A stretch of DNA of 64,000 nt from Promicromonospora sukumoe 327MFSha3.1 (GCF_000385135.1 NZ_ARQM01000014.1:62001-126000), one strand, 5' to 3'. Shown: positions 16,231 to 25,725, counted from the first letter of the stretch. Notes: generated by a model from the letters alone, not told the origin. Program-made: numbers and translations.

Positions 16231-17670
16231 GTGTCTACCCCTGAGCAGGATCTGCTGCGCCGCGCGCTCGGCGTGCTGACCGAGATGGCGCCCGCCGCGC
16301 TGGAGCTGGGCGAGCAGTTCCGCGCTGCCGGTCACGAGCTGTCGCTCGTCGGCGGCCCGGTCCGCGACGCCTTCCTCGGCCGCGCGAGCAACGACCTCGA
16401 CTTCGCGACGTCGGCCTCGCCGGACCAGACGCAGCGGCTCCTCGCGCGCTGGGGCGACGCCCACTGGGACATCGGCAAGGAGTTCGGCACCATCGGCGCA
16501 CGCCGGGGCGACGTCGTGGTCGAGGTGACGACGTACCGCACGGACAAGTACGACCCGGCGTCCCGCAAGCCGCTCGTCGAGTTCGGGGACACGCTCGACG
16601 GCGACCTCTCGCGCCGCGACTTCACCGTGAACGCCATGGCCGTGCGCGTGCCCGACCTGACCTTCGTGGACCCCTTCAGCGGGCTCACCGACCTCGCAGC
16701 CGGCGTGCTGCGCACCCCCATCGCGCCCGAGCGCTCGTTCGACGACGACCCGCTCCGCATGATGCGCGCCGCGCGGTTCGCGGCCCAGCTCTCGTTTCAC
16801 GTGGAACCGGGGACGCTCGCCGCGCTGGTCGCGATGGCCGAGCGGATCGAGATCGTGTCGGCCGAGCGCGTGCAGGCGGAGATCACCAAGCTGATCCTGA
16901 GCGACAACCCGCGGGCCGGGCTCGAGGTGCTCGTGGACACCGGCCTCGCCGAGCAGGTGCTGCCGGAGCTGCCGGCGCTCCAGCTCGAGATCGACGAGCA
17001 CCACCGGCACAAGGACGTCTACCAGCACTCGCTCACCGTGCTGGACCAGGCGATCGCGCAGGAGACCGGCGCCGACGGCGCGGTGCCCGCCCCCGACCTG
17101 GTGCTCCGCCTCGCCGCGCTGCTGCACGACATCGGCAAGCCCGCGACGCGCCGCTTCGAGTCCGGCGGCGGCGTCAGCTTCCACCACCACGAGGTGGTCG
17201 GCGCCAAGCTGACCGCCAAGCGGCTCCGGGCGCTCAAGTACGAGAAGCAGGTGGTCAAGGACGTGTCGCGCCTCGTCGAGCTGCACCTGCGGTTCCACGG
17301 GTACGGCGACGGCGCCTGGACCGATTCCGCCGTCCGGCGCTACGTGACCGACGCCGGCCCGCTGCTGGAGCGGCTGCACCGGCTCACCCGTGCCGACTCG
17401 ACCACGCGCAACAAGCGCAAGGCCAAGCGGCTGTCCGACGCGTACACCGACCTGGAGGACCGCATCTCCGCGTTGCGCGAGCAGGAGGAGATCGACGCGA
17501 TCCGGCCCGACCTCGACGGCACGCAGATCATGGCGATCCTCGGCATCTCGCCGTCGCGCGAGGTCGGCGAGGCCTACAAGTACCTGCTGGGCCTGCGCAT
17601 GGAGCGCGGCCCGCTGGGCGAGGAGGCGGCCACGGAGGAGCTCAGGAAGTGGTGGGCCGAGCGGGGGTAG
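16231..17670 (+). CDS. cca: CCA tRNA nucleotidyltransferase with HD domain
   Basis: A 479-residue enzyme that adds or repairs the 3' CCA of tRNAs. Features: a class II nucleotidyltransferase head with VGGPVRDAFLGR and the DLDFAT metal aspartates, the RRDFTVNAMA motif, RMMRAARFAAQL (neck), and a C-terminal HD phosphohydrolase domain (LAALLHDIGKPATRR, then HHHE). GTG 16231 is the natural N-terminus (STPEQDLLRRALGV). There is no ribosome site, but GACAAT ends about 8 bases upstream, so the mRNA may be leaderless. A parS-like sequence lies inside the gene. Confidence 0.95.
   Translation: MSTPEQDLLRRALGVLTEMAPAALELGEQFRAAGHELSLVGGPVRDAFLGRASNDLDFATSASPDQTQRLLARWGDAHWDIGKEFGTIGARRGDVVVEVTTYRTDKYDPASRKPLVEFGDTLDGDLSRRDFTVNAMAVRVPDLTFVDPFSGLTDLAAGVLRTPIAPERSFDDDPLRMMRAARFAAQLSFHVEPGTLAALVAMAERIEIVSAERVQAEITKLILSDNPRAGLEVLVDTGLAEQVLPELPALQLEIDEHHRHKDVYQHSLTVLDQAIAQETGADGAVPAPDLVLRLAALLHDIGKPATRRFESGGGVSFHHHEVVGAKLTAKRLRALKYEKQVVKDVSRLVELHLRFHGYGDGAWTDSAVRRYVTDAGPLLERLHRLTRADSTTRNKRKAKRLSDAYTDLEDRISALREQEEIDAIRPDLDGTQIMAILGISPSREVGEAYKYLLGLRMERGPLGEEAATEELRKWWAERG
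16793..16808. promoter_or_regulatory. parS: Possible outlying parS-like site inside cca
   Basis: CGTTTCACGTGGAACC has one perfect half and a GGAAC right half, like the site at 186. It is translated in a different frame (FHVEP) from the parA/parB copies and lies 12 kb from the cluster. ParB binding is plausible but unproven. Confidence 0.5.
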
Positions 17671-17697
17671 GCGTCGCCGCTCGACCGCTGTGCGGGG

Positions 17698-18648
17698 TCA
17701 GACGTGCGTCGGGTCGAAGAGGGCGCTGACCGACTCGCCGCTGTGGATGCGGCGGACCGCCTCCGCGAACGCAGGGGCCACGCTGATCACCGTCAGCTTG
17801 TCGTGGTTCAGCAGGCCGGTCGACGGCACCGTGTTGGTGGTGACGATCTCGACCACGTCGGGGTCGGCCGCGATGCGGTGCGCGGCATCGTTGGCGAAGA
17901 TGCCGTGCGTGCAGGCGATCCGGACGCTGCGCGCGCCGTGCTCCCGGAGCAGGTCGAGGATCGCCAGGATCGTGGAGCCGTTGGCGATCTCGTCGTCGAG
18001 CACGATGATGTCGCGGCCGGTCACGTCCCCGATCAGGGAGGTGATCTCGACCCGGTCGCCGTCGAACCGCTCCTTCGCGGCCGCCGCCACCGGGATGCCG
18101 AGCATCTTCGCGAACGCCGACGCGCTCTTCGCGTTGCCCAGGTCGGGGGAGACCACCGTGGCCTTCGAGAGGTCGCTCGGCAGGAAGTGCGCCGCCAGCT
18201 CACGCAGCGCGTTGAGCTGGTCCGTCGGTACCCGGAAGAACGCGTGCACCTGCGGCGCGTGGAGCGTCATCGTGAGGATGCGGTTCACGCCCGCCGTCTC
18301 CAGCAGGTCCGCCACGAGACGACCGCCGACCGAGATGCGCGGGGCGTCCTTCTTGTCCGAGCGTGCGTACGCGAAGTGCGGCATGACGGCGGTGATCCGC
18401 GCGGCCGAGGCGCCCTTCGCGGCGTCGACCATCAGCAGGAGCTCCATCAGGCTCTCCTGCGCGGGACGCACCACGGGCTGCACGAGATAGACGTCGCGCT
18501 CGCGGCAGTTCTCCAGGAGCTGGACCTGCAGGCAGTCGTTCGCGAAGCGCTGGATGTTGATCGGGCTCAGCGGGACGTCGAGATCAGCACACATCTCCCG
18601 AGCGAAACGCTGGCCCCCGGTTCCGGCAAAGACCCTCACCTCGGCCAT
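17698..18648 (-). CDS. prs: Ribose-phosphate pyrophosphokinase-like protein (divergent PRPP synthetase)
   Basis: A 316-residue protein with the two-domain phosphoribosyltransferase fold of PRPP synthetase. The ATP/ribose-5-phosphate region MPHFAYARSDKKDAPRIS is well conserved. The pyrophosphate loop reads VVSPDLGNAKSA and the PRPP loop VLDDEIANGSTI, whereas classic enzymes have a DDMIDTAGT loop, so this belongs to a divergent subgroup and is probably not the only prs of the genome. PRPP feeds nucleotide, His and Trp synthesis. It is convergent with cca (27 bases between stops) and divergent from the next gene. Confidence 0.8.
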   Translation of the reverse strand: MAEVRVFAGTGGQRFAREMCADLDVPLSPINIQRFANDCLQVQLLENCRERDVYLVQPVVRPAQESLMELLLMVDAAKGASAARITAVMPHFAYARSDKKDAPRISVGGRLVADLLETAGVNRILTMTLHAPQVHAFFRVPTDQLNALRELAAHFLPSDLSKATVVSPDLGNAKSASAFAKMLGIPVAAAAKERFDGDRVEITSLIGDVTGRDIIVLDDEIANGSTILAILDLLREHGARSVRIACTHGIFANDAAHRIAADPDVVEIVTTNTVPSTGLLNHDKLTVISVAPAFAEAVRRIHSGESVSALFDPTHV

Positions 18649-18699
18649 GGCTGGAGTCTACGGAACGTCGAGCCGACACGCCCGGCCGGAGCAGGCATC

Positions 18700-20031
18700 A
18701 TGTGGATCGTGAGCCTCACCGAGTGGCAGGTCTGGGAGCCCTTCGTCGACGCGCTGCGCCGGTCGGCGCCGCCCGGGACGGGCGTCAGCGAGTTCGCCGG
18801 CACGGTCGGCGCCGGCACCTGGGACGGGACCTACCTGGACGACGGCGACGCAGCCGACCGTCGCGCGCACTACCGCGAGGCCGCGCGGGAGGCCGCCCGG
18901 ACCGGCGGGCGCGGGCCCAAGGCCGAGCTCGACGACGCCCTGCGCGCGATCGCGGACCTGGCGCCCGAGGCCGGGCAGCCCGTGCGGGTCGTCGCCGCGG
19001 CGGACCCCGACGACGACGTGGTCGAGCTCGTCGCGCTGCCGCCCGCCGTCGTGTCCGGGCCGGTCACGCCGGTGCTCGAGGTGGTGCTGGAGCCCGGCGC
19101 GCTCCCGGCACGGTACCGGGAGACGATCACGCCGCCGCCTGGCGGCACCCCGGCGGCATCCGCGGACGCCGAGGCGGTGACGCGGGTGGTCGCGGAGCGG
19201 ATGCCCGACGCCGTCGGAGCGGCGCCCGAGGAGATCGACGAGGCGGAGGCGGCCCTGCCCGACGGCGCGCGGCTGACCGCCGAGGTGCGGGCCCTGTACG
19301 CGGCGGCCGGGTCGGGCAACCTGCGGTTCGAGCCGCAGGAGGACCAGTTCGGCGGGTTCGAGATCGTGCCGCTGCGCGGGAGCTTTCTGCGCGAGGCGTT
19401 CCTGCCCGCGGCCCGGTTCAGCACCTGGACCGACGACGCGGACACCTCGGCGCGGGCGGATCCCGCGGGCCGGGTGCAGTCCGCGGTCGGTTCGCCGCTC
19501 TGGTTCCCCGTGGGGACGGACGGCGCCGGCAACGTCTGGGCCGCCGACCTCGCGCCGGGGCCGGAGGGGCACCTGGGGCAGATCGTGCTGCTCGACCACG
19601 AGCAGCGGGCCGGGGCGACCTACCGGGCGGAGAGCCTGGCGGCGCTGCTGGTGGGGCGGCGGGCCGAGGCGGGCGGGAGCACCTCCCGGCAGCCGGAAGA
19701 CGAGCCTGCCGGTGCCGGAGCCGGCCCGCACCCGCCGTCGGACAGCGAGTTCCTCAGCCTGGACCCAGCTGCCTGGGCCGAACGGCTCGACGCGGGGACC
19801 GTGCCGACCACGCTCAAGGCCGCCGGGCTGGTGCCCGACCGGGCACACCCGCCGGCGCTGACCGACGCGATCGCCGCGGCCAACCGGCTGCTGAAGCTGC
19901 GCGGGCAGCCGATCATCGAGGTCACCCGGCTGACCAGGCCGGCCGGGGATCGTCCGAAGGGCCCAGCATCCTCCCCGGACGCGGAAGCGGCTCCGCGCAA
20001 GGGCCTGCTGGGCCGACTCTTCGGGCGCTGA
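18700..20031 (+). CDS. SMI1/KNR4 (SUKH)-like domain protein
   Basis: About 443 residues. The middle (about 185-320) has the SUKH pattern: EEIDEAEAALPDGARLTAEVRALYAAAGSGNL, then an FEIVPLRG strand and a later LWFPVGTDGAGNVWAADLAPG block. SUKH proteins include immunity proteins of contact-dependent toxin systems, but single chromosomal copies of unknown role are common in actinobacteria. The N-terminal half is Ala/Glu-rich and the C-terminal 100 residues are a linker plus a short helical tail ending KGLLGRLFGR. ATG 18700 has GGAGCA upstream; a GTG at 18709 is possible. No toxin gene is next to it. Confidence 0.65.
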   Translation: MWIVSLTEWQVWEPFVDALRRSAPPGTGVSEFAGTVGAGTWDGTYLDDGDAADRRAHYREAAREAARTGGRGPKAELDDALRAIADLAPEAGQPVRVVAAADPDDDVVELVALPPAVVSGPVTPVLEVVLEPGALPARYRETITPPPGGTPAASADAEAVTRVVAERMPDAVGAAPEEIDEAEAALPDGARLTAEVRALYAAAGSGNLRFEPQEDQFGGFEIVPLRGSFLREAFLPAARFSTWTDDADTSARADPAGRVQSAVGSPLWFPVGTDGAGNVWAADLAPGPEGHLGQIVLLDHEQRAGATYRAESLAALLVGRRAEAGGSTSRQPEDEPAGAGAGPHPPSDSEFLSLDPAAWAERLDAGTVPTTLKAAGLVPDRAHPPALTDAIAAANRLLKLRGQPIIEVTRLTRPAGDRPKGPASSPDAEAAPRKGLLGRLFGR

Positions 20032-20060
20032 CCGGAACGAACCAGCTCCGGACACGACAA

Positions 20061-20090
20061 GGGCGGGGCCTCCCGGAGGAGGCCCCGCCC
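20061..20090. terminator. Bidirectional terminator
   Basis: A perfect 13-bp GC-rich stem (20061-20073 with 20078-20090) with a CGGA loop lies between the convergent SUKH and MFS genes. Confidence 0.85.
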
Positions 20091-20121
20091 TCGTCATGCC
20101 CGCGGCGTCATGCCGACCGAC

Positions 20122-21642
20122 TCAGTGCCCGCCGTGGAACTCGCCGTCGGTCTCGGGCCGCTTGATCAGGACCGCCAGCGCGATGGTCAGCGCCATCACG
20201 CCGGCGCCGATCGCGAACGCCAGGCTGGCGCCGGACGTCAGAGCATCGGCTGCGGACTCCCCGGCGGCGGTCAGCGTGTCCGACCGGAGCGTCATGATCG
20301 CGATGAACAGCGCGATACCCGCCGCACCCGCGACCTGCTGCACCGTGTTGATCGTGGCGGAGCCGTGCGAGTACTGGTGCGGCTTGAGCACCCCGAGCGC
20401 CGCGCTGAACAGCGGCGTGAACACCGCGGCCAGGCCCAGGCTCAGCAGGACGTGGGCGCCGAGCACGTAGAACGGCGAGATGCCCGGGTGCAGGAACGCG
20501 AGCATCCCGATGCCGAGGGTCACGAGCACCGTGCCGGGCACGAGGATCGGACGCGGTCCGACCCGGTCGTACCAGCGGCCGACGACCGGGCCCAGGAGGC
20601 CCATCGCCAGCGCGCCCGGCAGCACGATCAACCCGGACTGGAGCGGCGACAGGCCCATCGCGTCCTGCAGCACCAGCGGCAGGACGATCAGGGTGCCGAG
20701 CATCGCCAGCATCGCGACCGCCATGATGCCGATCGCCACGCGGAAGTTGGACTCGAGGAACGTGCGCAGGTCCAGCAGCGCGGAGTCGGTCCGCTGCCGC
20801 ACGATCTGCCGCCAGATGAACAGGCCGAGGAACACCAGGCCCGCACCCAGCGGGATCCACGGGTTCAGCCCGCCGCCCGCGTGCGCGCCCTCACCCAGGC
20901 CCGACAGGCCCCACACCAGACCGCCGAACGCGACCAGCGTGAGCAGGAGCGACAGCGGGTCGAGCGTGTGGTGCTCCTTGTCGTTGACGTCGCGGATCCA
21001 CAGCAGGCCGGCGACCAGCGCCAGCACCGAGATCGGCAGCACCACGCCGAACACGCCGCGCCAGCCGAGCGGCTCGAGGATCGCGCCCGAGAGCGTCGGG
21101 CCGAGCGCCGGAGCCGCCGCGATGACCAGGCCGACGTTGCCCATGACCCGGCCGCGCATGTGCGCCGGCACGATGGTCATGATCGTGGTCATGAGCAGCG
21201 GCATCATGATGGCCGTGCCCGTCGCCTGCACCACGCGGCCCGTCACCAGGACGCCGAAGCCCGGCGCGATCATCGCCAGCGCGGTGCCGACGGTGAACAG
21301 GGACATCGCAAGCAGGTAGGCACCGCGCGTGCCGAGCCGGTTGATGAGGAACCCGGTCGCCGGGATCACGACGGCCATCGTCAGCAGGAACGCCGTGGTG
21401 AGCCACTGGCCGACCGTCGGGGTCACGCCCAGCTCGTCCATGATCGGCGGCAGGGCCACCGACATGGTCGTCTCGTTGAGGATCACGGTGAAGGCGCTCG
21501 CCATCAGCAGAGCGATGGCCCGGAAGTGGCCGGGGGCGAGCTTGTCGGGGCGCGCCGGGGCGTCGACCACGGCGCCGCCCGACGTCGGGCGGCTGGTGCG
21601 GTCGTCCAGCGGATCAGCGGTGTCAAGGATGTCGGTCGTCAT
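20122..21642 (-). CDS. MFS multidrug efflux transporter, DHA2 (14-TM) type
   Basis: A 506-residue membrane protein. It carries the DHA2 N-terminal signature (LNETTMSVALPPIMDELGV, then QWLTTAFLLTMAVVIPATGFL), the motif A region NRLGTRGAY, and the antiporter motif C-like segment GLVIAAAPALGPTLSGAIL. These pumps expel drugs or lipophilic compounds using the proton gradient. ATG 21642 follows GAGAGG; the frame runs on to 21696 without family-like sequence. The C-terminus is cytoplasmic. No regulator gene is adjacent. Substrate unknown. Confidence 0.9.
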   Translation of the reverse strand: MTTDILDTADPLDDRTSRPTSGGAVVDAPARPDKLAPGHFRAIALLMASAFTVILNETTMSVALPPIMDELGVTPTVGQWLTTAFLLTMAVVIPATGFLINRLGTRGAYLLAMSLFTVGTALAMIAPGFGVLVTGRVVQATGTAIMMPLLMTTIMTIVPAHMRGRVMGNVGLVIAAAPALGPTLSGAILEPLGWRGVFGVVLPISVLALVAGLLWIRDVNDKEHHTLDPLSLLLTLVAFGGLVWGLSGLGEGAHAGGGLNPWIPLGAGLVFLGLFIWRQIVRQRTDSALLDLRTFLESNFRVAIGIMAVAMLAMLGTLIVLPLVLQDAMGLSPLQSGLIVLPGALAMGLLGPVVGRWYDRVGPRPILVPGTVLVTLGIGMLAFLHPGISPFYVLGAHVLLSLGLAAVFTPLFSAALGVLKPHQYSHGSATINTVQQVAGAAGIALFIAIMTLRSDTLTAAGESAADALTSGASLAFAIGAGVMALTIALAVLIKRPETDGEFHGGH

Positions 21643-21815
21643 GGGGATTGCCCTCTCGGTACGGTGCGCGGGCCGAGATCGAGAGCGACATTGCACACGA
21701 CCTACGTCTAACGACGCCGGACCATCGTCGAGTATTCCCGGCGATGATCGCGACCTGTTTTTGTCGACGTCTGCGGTGAGCAGAAATCATCGGTCGGGCA
21801 TGGACCGGCGCGGGC

Positions 21816-23114
21816 TCAGTTCCCCGTCGCGCCAGCCGGCTCGGCGTCGCCGTCCGCGGGCCCGCCCGTGGGGGAGACCGGCTCCGTGACCGGCGTCGCG
21901 ACGCCGAGCGTCACGCCCTGCCCGGCCATGAACGGCTCCGGGTCCACGGCCTCGCCGTTCATCCGCACCTCGTAGTGCAGGTGGCAGCCCGACGACGTCC
22001 CGGCGCCCGCCGGGTCGATGCGCGAGTCGCCGCCCATGGACGCGATCTGCTGCCCGGCCTGCACGGTCTGACCCACGCGCACGAGGTTGGTGCCGGTGAG
22101 CAGGTGCCCGTAGGTCGAGTCGAGGCCCATGCCGTGCTCGATCCGGATCGTGTTGCCGGTGCCCCAGCCGGTCGCGCCGGAGATCACCACGCGCCCCGCC
22201 GCGGCCGCGTAGACCTGCGTGCCGCACGACGCCGCGATGTCCTGGCCCAGGTGGTACGTCGACGCGCCCGCGATGCCGGTGTTGCGGGGGCCGAACCCGG
22301 AGGCCTTGGTCCCGACCGCCGGGTTGGCCCAGCCGCCGATGCCCACGGCAGCCTGCCCGATCGAGCCGCTCATGCACGGCGCGGCAGCCGAGGAACCCTG
22401 GATGGACTGCGAGAGCGCCTCGAGGTCCTGCGGGTCGGCACCGCTGACCAGCTGCATGACCTCCAGCGCCTGGTCCCAGTACTTCTGGTAGTGGTACGGG
22501 TCGGCGTTCCGCTGCGCCTTGTGGGCCGCGATGGTCGGCTCGAGCGTCTCCCAGCCGGTGACGGCGAGCAGGCGGTCGTAGAACCGGCCCGACGACTGCA
22601 CCGGGTCGAGCCGCTCCTCGACGGTGCCGTACCACTTCTGCTCCTGGAACATGCCGATCGAGGAGGTCAGCGAGCCGTCCGGGTTGCGCACCCCGAACCG
22701 GTCGTCGCCGTAGTTCAGGTTGCGCATGCCGGACTCGCCCAGCGCCGTCATCACCGTGATGGCCTGCGCGCGGGCCGGCACCCCGCGCTCCTCGCCGACC
22801 TGGAGGATCACGGCCGCGTTCTGCAGCTGCTCGGCCGTGAAGCCGCCGGCGGCCTCCACCTGTCCGGCGGGCACCACCGACGCCGACATGCTGCAGCCGT
22901 TCTGCGACTGGTTCTCGCTGACCGCGCCGCCCACGAGCACGACCATCGCGATCACCGCAGCCGGCACCGCCAGGACGGCGGCGGCCAGGACGGCCAGCAC
23001 GAGCACGGCACGCCGCGTCGCGTCGTCCTTCTTCCTGCCGTTGCCCGGTCGCGAGGTCCGGACCGCCTGCGACACGGCCCGCGTCGCGAGCCCGACGGTG
23101 TCCCGCCCGCTCAC
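21816..23114 (-). CDS. Bifunctional cell-wall hydrolase: lysozyme-like plus M23 peptidase domain (VirB1-like)
   Basis: A 432-residue exported protein: cytoplasmic basic N-terminus, one membrane helix (about 36-63), a lysozyme/transglycosylase-like domain (about 90-215, ALGESGM with Glu127 as candidate catalytic acid and SSIGMFQ), then an M23 endopeptidase domain (about 268-395) with zinc ligands H288xxxD292 and HLH at 378-380. It can open both glycan strands and peptide cross-links. The GTG start overlaps the preceding stop (GTGA), so it is the last gene of the secretion-like operon. Gram-positive T4SS use such two-domain hydrolases to let the channel through the wall. Confidence 0.87.
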   Translation of the reverse strand: MSGRDTVGLATRAVSQAVRTSRPGNGRKKDDATRRAVLVLAVLAAAVLAVPAAVIAMVVLVGGAVSENQSQNGCSMSASVVPAGQVEAAGGFTAEQLQNAAVILQVGEERGVPARAQAITVMTALGESGMRNLNYGDDRFGVRNPDGSLTSSIGMFQEQKWYGTVEERLDPVQSSGRFYDRLLAVTGWETLEPTIAAHKAQRNADPYHYQKYWDQALEVMQLVSGADPQDLEALSQSIQGSSAAAPCMSGSIGQAAVGIGGWANPAVGTKASGFGPRNTGIAGASTYHLGQDIAASCGTQVYAAAAGRVVISGATGWGTGNTIRIEHGMGLDSTYGHLLTGTNLVRVGQTVQAGQQIASMGGDSRIDPAGAGTSSGCHLHYEVRMNGEAVDPEPFMAGQGVTLGVATPVTEPVSPTGGPADGDAEPAGATGN

Positions 23115-23731
23115 GACCCCTCCGGCGGCCTGATCTGCTCGGCCAGCCAGGGCGCCGCGCCGTCGACCCGGGTCAGCAGCACCGTGTAGGCGCCGATGTC
23201 CGTGGGCACGGCCACCTCGGCGAGGAGCGTGGACGTCTCGTCGGTGACCTCCGGCTCGCCGGTCACCTCGGTGACCGGCACGAGGCGCGGGTCGACGTCC
23301 TGGTAGACCGGCTGCGCCTGCGGCGTCAGGAGCGGCTTGAGGCCGTCCCACCAGGCGTCCCCAGCCTGGTCCTTCGCCGCGAACGCGGTCATGGTCGCCA
23401 GGGCGGCGTCGCGCGCGGCCTGCCGGACGGCCTGGTCCCACGTGGCCTCGACCGGCTTCGCGGGCGCGGCCTCGTCGAACTCCGGCTCGGCCGTCACCTC
23501 GACCGCCGGGTCGCCGGCCGCCGGGTCGTCGACCGCCTCGGTGGCGGCCGCGTCGTCGGCGTCCTCGGACGTGCCCGCGGGGTTGTCGAAGTCGTCCTGG
23601 CCGCCCGGCGTGACGACGTCGCCCACCTCCGCCGTCGGGTCGGCCGCCGGACCGCCCTCGCGTGGCCACCCGATCCAGGTCCCGATCGCGAGGACGATCA
23701 CGGTCAGCACCACGATCACAGTTCGCTTCAT
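23111..23731 (-). CDS. Small single-pass membrane protein of the T4SS-like operon
   Basis: 206 residues: one N-terminal membrane helix (MKRTVIVVLTVIVLAIGTWIGW), an acidic Pro/Asp/Ala-rich linker (about 25-90), then a compact extracytoplasmic domain (VRQAARDAALATMTAFAAK onward) of the alpha/beta size seen in NTF2-like domains. I do not recognise a named family; the layout resembles other T4SS assembly proteins with VirB8-type folds. Its ATG overlaps the upstream stop (ATGA) and its stop overlaps the hydrolase start, so translation is coupled on both sides. Confidence 0.7.
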   Translation of the reverse strand: MKRTVIVVLTVIVLAIGTWIGWPREGGPAADPTAEVGDVVTPGGQDDFDNPAGTSEDADDAAATEAVDDPAAGDPAVEVTAEPEFDEAAPAKPVEATWDQAVRQAARDAALATMTAFAAKDQAGDAWWDGLKPLLTPQAQPVYQDVDPRLVPVTEVTGEPEVTDETSTLLAEVAVPTDIGAYTVLLTRVDGAAPWLAEQIRPPEGS

Positions 23732-25725
23732 GAGCGGCCCAGCCCTCGCATCTGACGTCGTCCGGGGTTGTGCACGATGGCGGACGGCTGCGGGCCGGCG
23801 CCCGGTGCCGCGCCGCCCTGCCGTGCCGCGTTCAGGGACTGGGCGAGCCGCGCCGCGCTCTGCGAGCGCTCGCCCCGCCGGCCCAGGCCGCGCACGGCGC
23901 CGAGCACCTGCTTGGCCTGCCCCGCCTTGCGGACCACCGTGAGCGCCTTGGACGCGCCGGCCGCCGCGGCGGACGTGCCACCGCTCGCGACCATGGCACC
24001 CGCCTGCAGCGCGATCGACGTCCCCGCGCGGCCGGCGCTGCCCAGCCGGTCGGTGAGCCGCTCGCCCGCGGTCGGCGGCAGGTGGGGCGACGGCTCGTTC
24101 GACACCTTCTCGCCGGCGTTCGTCGCGTCGGGCACCTGGTCCCCGGCCGTCCGTCCGCCGTCGGGCGAACCGTCCTGGACGGTCCGGGCCGCCGTGGTCC
24201 AGGCGCTTCCGCCGGACCCGTTGCCCGGGCCGCCGTCCGGTCCGCTGTCGGAGCCCGCGGCGTCGACGGGGATCGGGACGGTCCGGTTGTCGTCGGACAT
24301 CGCCCGCCCCGCCGCGACACCCGCCGCCGCACCGGCGGCCGCGCCGCCGACCGTTCCGGCACCGGGAGTGCCGTCCATGGCGGACGGCCCCGCGGCCGGG
24401 GCATCGCCGCCGTCGACCTCCACGGCGTTGCTGTTCGGCTGCACGGGGGCCGGGCCCAGCCCGACGCCCGCCCAGGACTTGGCCTTGTTGTACCGGTCGC
24501 GCCACTTCGCCGTGCCGTCCCACGGCATCGCGGCGGGCTCGCCGATCTGCGAGGGCACGCCGGCGGCCGCGAGCTTGTCGGCCAGGGCCCGCAGGCCCTG
24601 CCGCACGCTCGCGCCCATGAGCACGTAGAAGACGGCGCCCGCCACGACCAGCGTGTTGAAGAGGTACAGCCGCACGAGGAACGGTAGCCCGCTCGTCGCG
24701 TCGTAGAAGCCGAGCAGCATCTTCATCCACGCGACCAGGAACATCGTGGCCATCGCGACGAGGATGCAGCCGAAGCCCACGCTCGCGAACGTGCGGAAGA
24801 GCTGGGCGCGCGTGCCGCTGGAGATGACGCCGACGGGCAGCTGCCAGAGCAGCTTGATCGCCGACCAGCCCAGCAGCAGCACCGCGAAGATGGTGCCGCC
24901 CACGATCACCACGGACAGCAGCAGGAACACGAACCCGGTGGTGAGCAGGCTCAGCGTGGAGACGACCGTGCCGGCGTCGACCGTGGACGACGCCTCCTTG
25001 TAGGCCGCGTCGCACCCGCCGATCTCGTCGACGGCGTTCTCCCGGCCCACGTTCTGCGTGTAGGTGTCCTCGCAGCCCGTGCCGTCGATCACCGACCCGT
25101 AGTTGATGATCTGGTGCGGCGCGCGCAGCAGCGTGTCCACGAGCTGGCCCTTGAGGCCGTCCCGGATCACCGTCGCGTCGCGTTGGAAGGACGCCCCCTC
25201 GGTGGCGAAGCCGGTCGCGATGTCCATGCCGGCGTCCCGCGACTGCACGATGACGCCGTCCTGCCCGCCGACCACGGCCATCGGGTCCGCGAGGAACCCG
25301 GTGGCCAGGGCGGCGATGACGCAGCCGATGATCAGCTCCATGAACCCGCCCGCGTAGCGGCCCTTGAGCAGCCACCACCCGACCACGAACGCCAGGATGA
25401 TCAGCATCAGGTTCAGCAGGCCGACCTGCGCGATCATGCCCTTGACGATGACGCTGAGCCCGGCGAGCGGCGCCAGGATGTAGCCGAGCCAGTCCATCCC
25501 GAGCACCCAGTCGAGCACCCAGATCTGCACGGCCACCATGTCGCGGTACCAGACCCAGAACATGCCAGCGAGGGTTGAGAAGATCTCGGAGTCGACGTTG
25601 AGCGGGTTCCACGGCGAGCCCGTGTCCCACTGCAGCGTGAACCGGTTGTAGTCCACGCCCTGCGTGTCCTCGAGGTTCAGCCCACCCTGCGGGTCGGCGA
25701 ACGCGAGGGGCGCCAGCCGGATCAT
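23728..25725 (-). CDS. Polytopic T4SS channel protein (VirB6/TrbL-like)
   Basis: About 665 residues. The N-terminal 60 are extracytoplasmic, then come several membrane helices (for example LILAFVVGWWLL, LSLLTTGFVFLLLSVVIVGGTIFAVLLLG, LVAMATMFLVAWMKMLLGF, LFNTLVVAGAVFYVLMGA), with an extracellular loop holding two cysteines (GTGCEDTY and GGCDAAY), followed by a long hydrophilic cytoplasmic tail of about 300 residues rich in Gly, Ala and Pro. This is the plan of VirB6/TrbL/PrgL-type inner channel proteins. ATG 25725 overlaps the stop of the VirB4-like gene by 4 bases. Named by architecture and context, not by motif. Confidence 0.75.
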   Translation of the reverse strand: MIRLAPLAFADPQGGLNLEDTQGVDYNRFTLQWDTGSPWNPLNVDSEIFSTLAGMFWVWYRDMVAVQIWVLDWVLGMDWLGYILAPLAGLSVIVKGMIAQVGLLNLMLIILAFVVGWWLLKGRYAGGFMELIIGCVIAALATGFLADPMAVVGGQDGVIVQSRDAGMDIATGFATEGASFQRDATVIRDGLKGQLVDTLLRAPHQIINYGSVIDGTGCEDTYTQNVGRENAVDEIGGCDAAYKEASSTVDAGTVVSTLSLLTTGFVFLLLSVVIVGGTIFAVLLLGWSAIKLLWQLPVGVISSGTRAQLFRTFASVGFGCILVAMATMFLVAWMKMLLGFYDATSGLPFLVRLYLFNTLVVAGAVFYVLMGASVRQGLRALADKLAAAGVPSQIGEPAAMPWDGTAKWRDRYNKAKSWAGVGLGPAPVQPNSNAVEVDGGDAPAAGPSAMDGTPGAGTVGGAAAGAAAGVAAGRAMSDDNRTVPIPVDAAGSDSGPDGGPGNGSGGSAWTTAARTVQDGSPDGGRTAGDQVPDATNAGEKVSNEPSPHLPPTAGERLTDRLGSAGRAGTSIALQAGAMVASGGTSAAAAGASKALTVVRKAGQAKQVLGAVRGLGRRGERSQSAARLAQSLNAARQGGAAPGAGPQPSAIVHNPGRRQMRGLGRS

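Noticed and set aside
20110-21711. A 533-codon plus-strand frame opposite the DHA2 efflux gene
   Set aside because: His/Arg/Gln-rich shadow of a membrane-protein gene.
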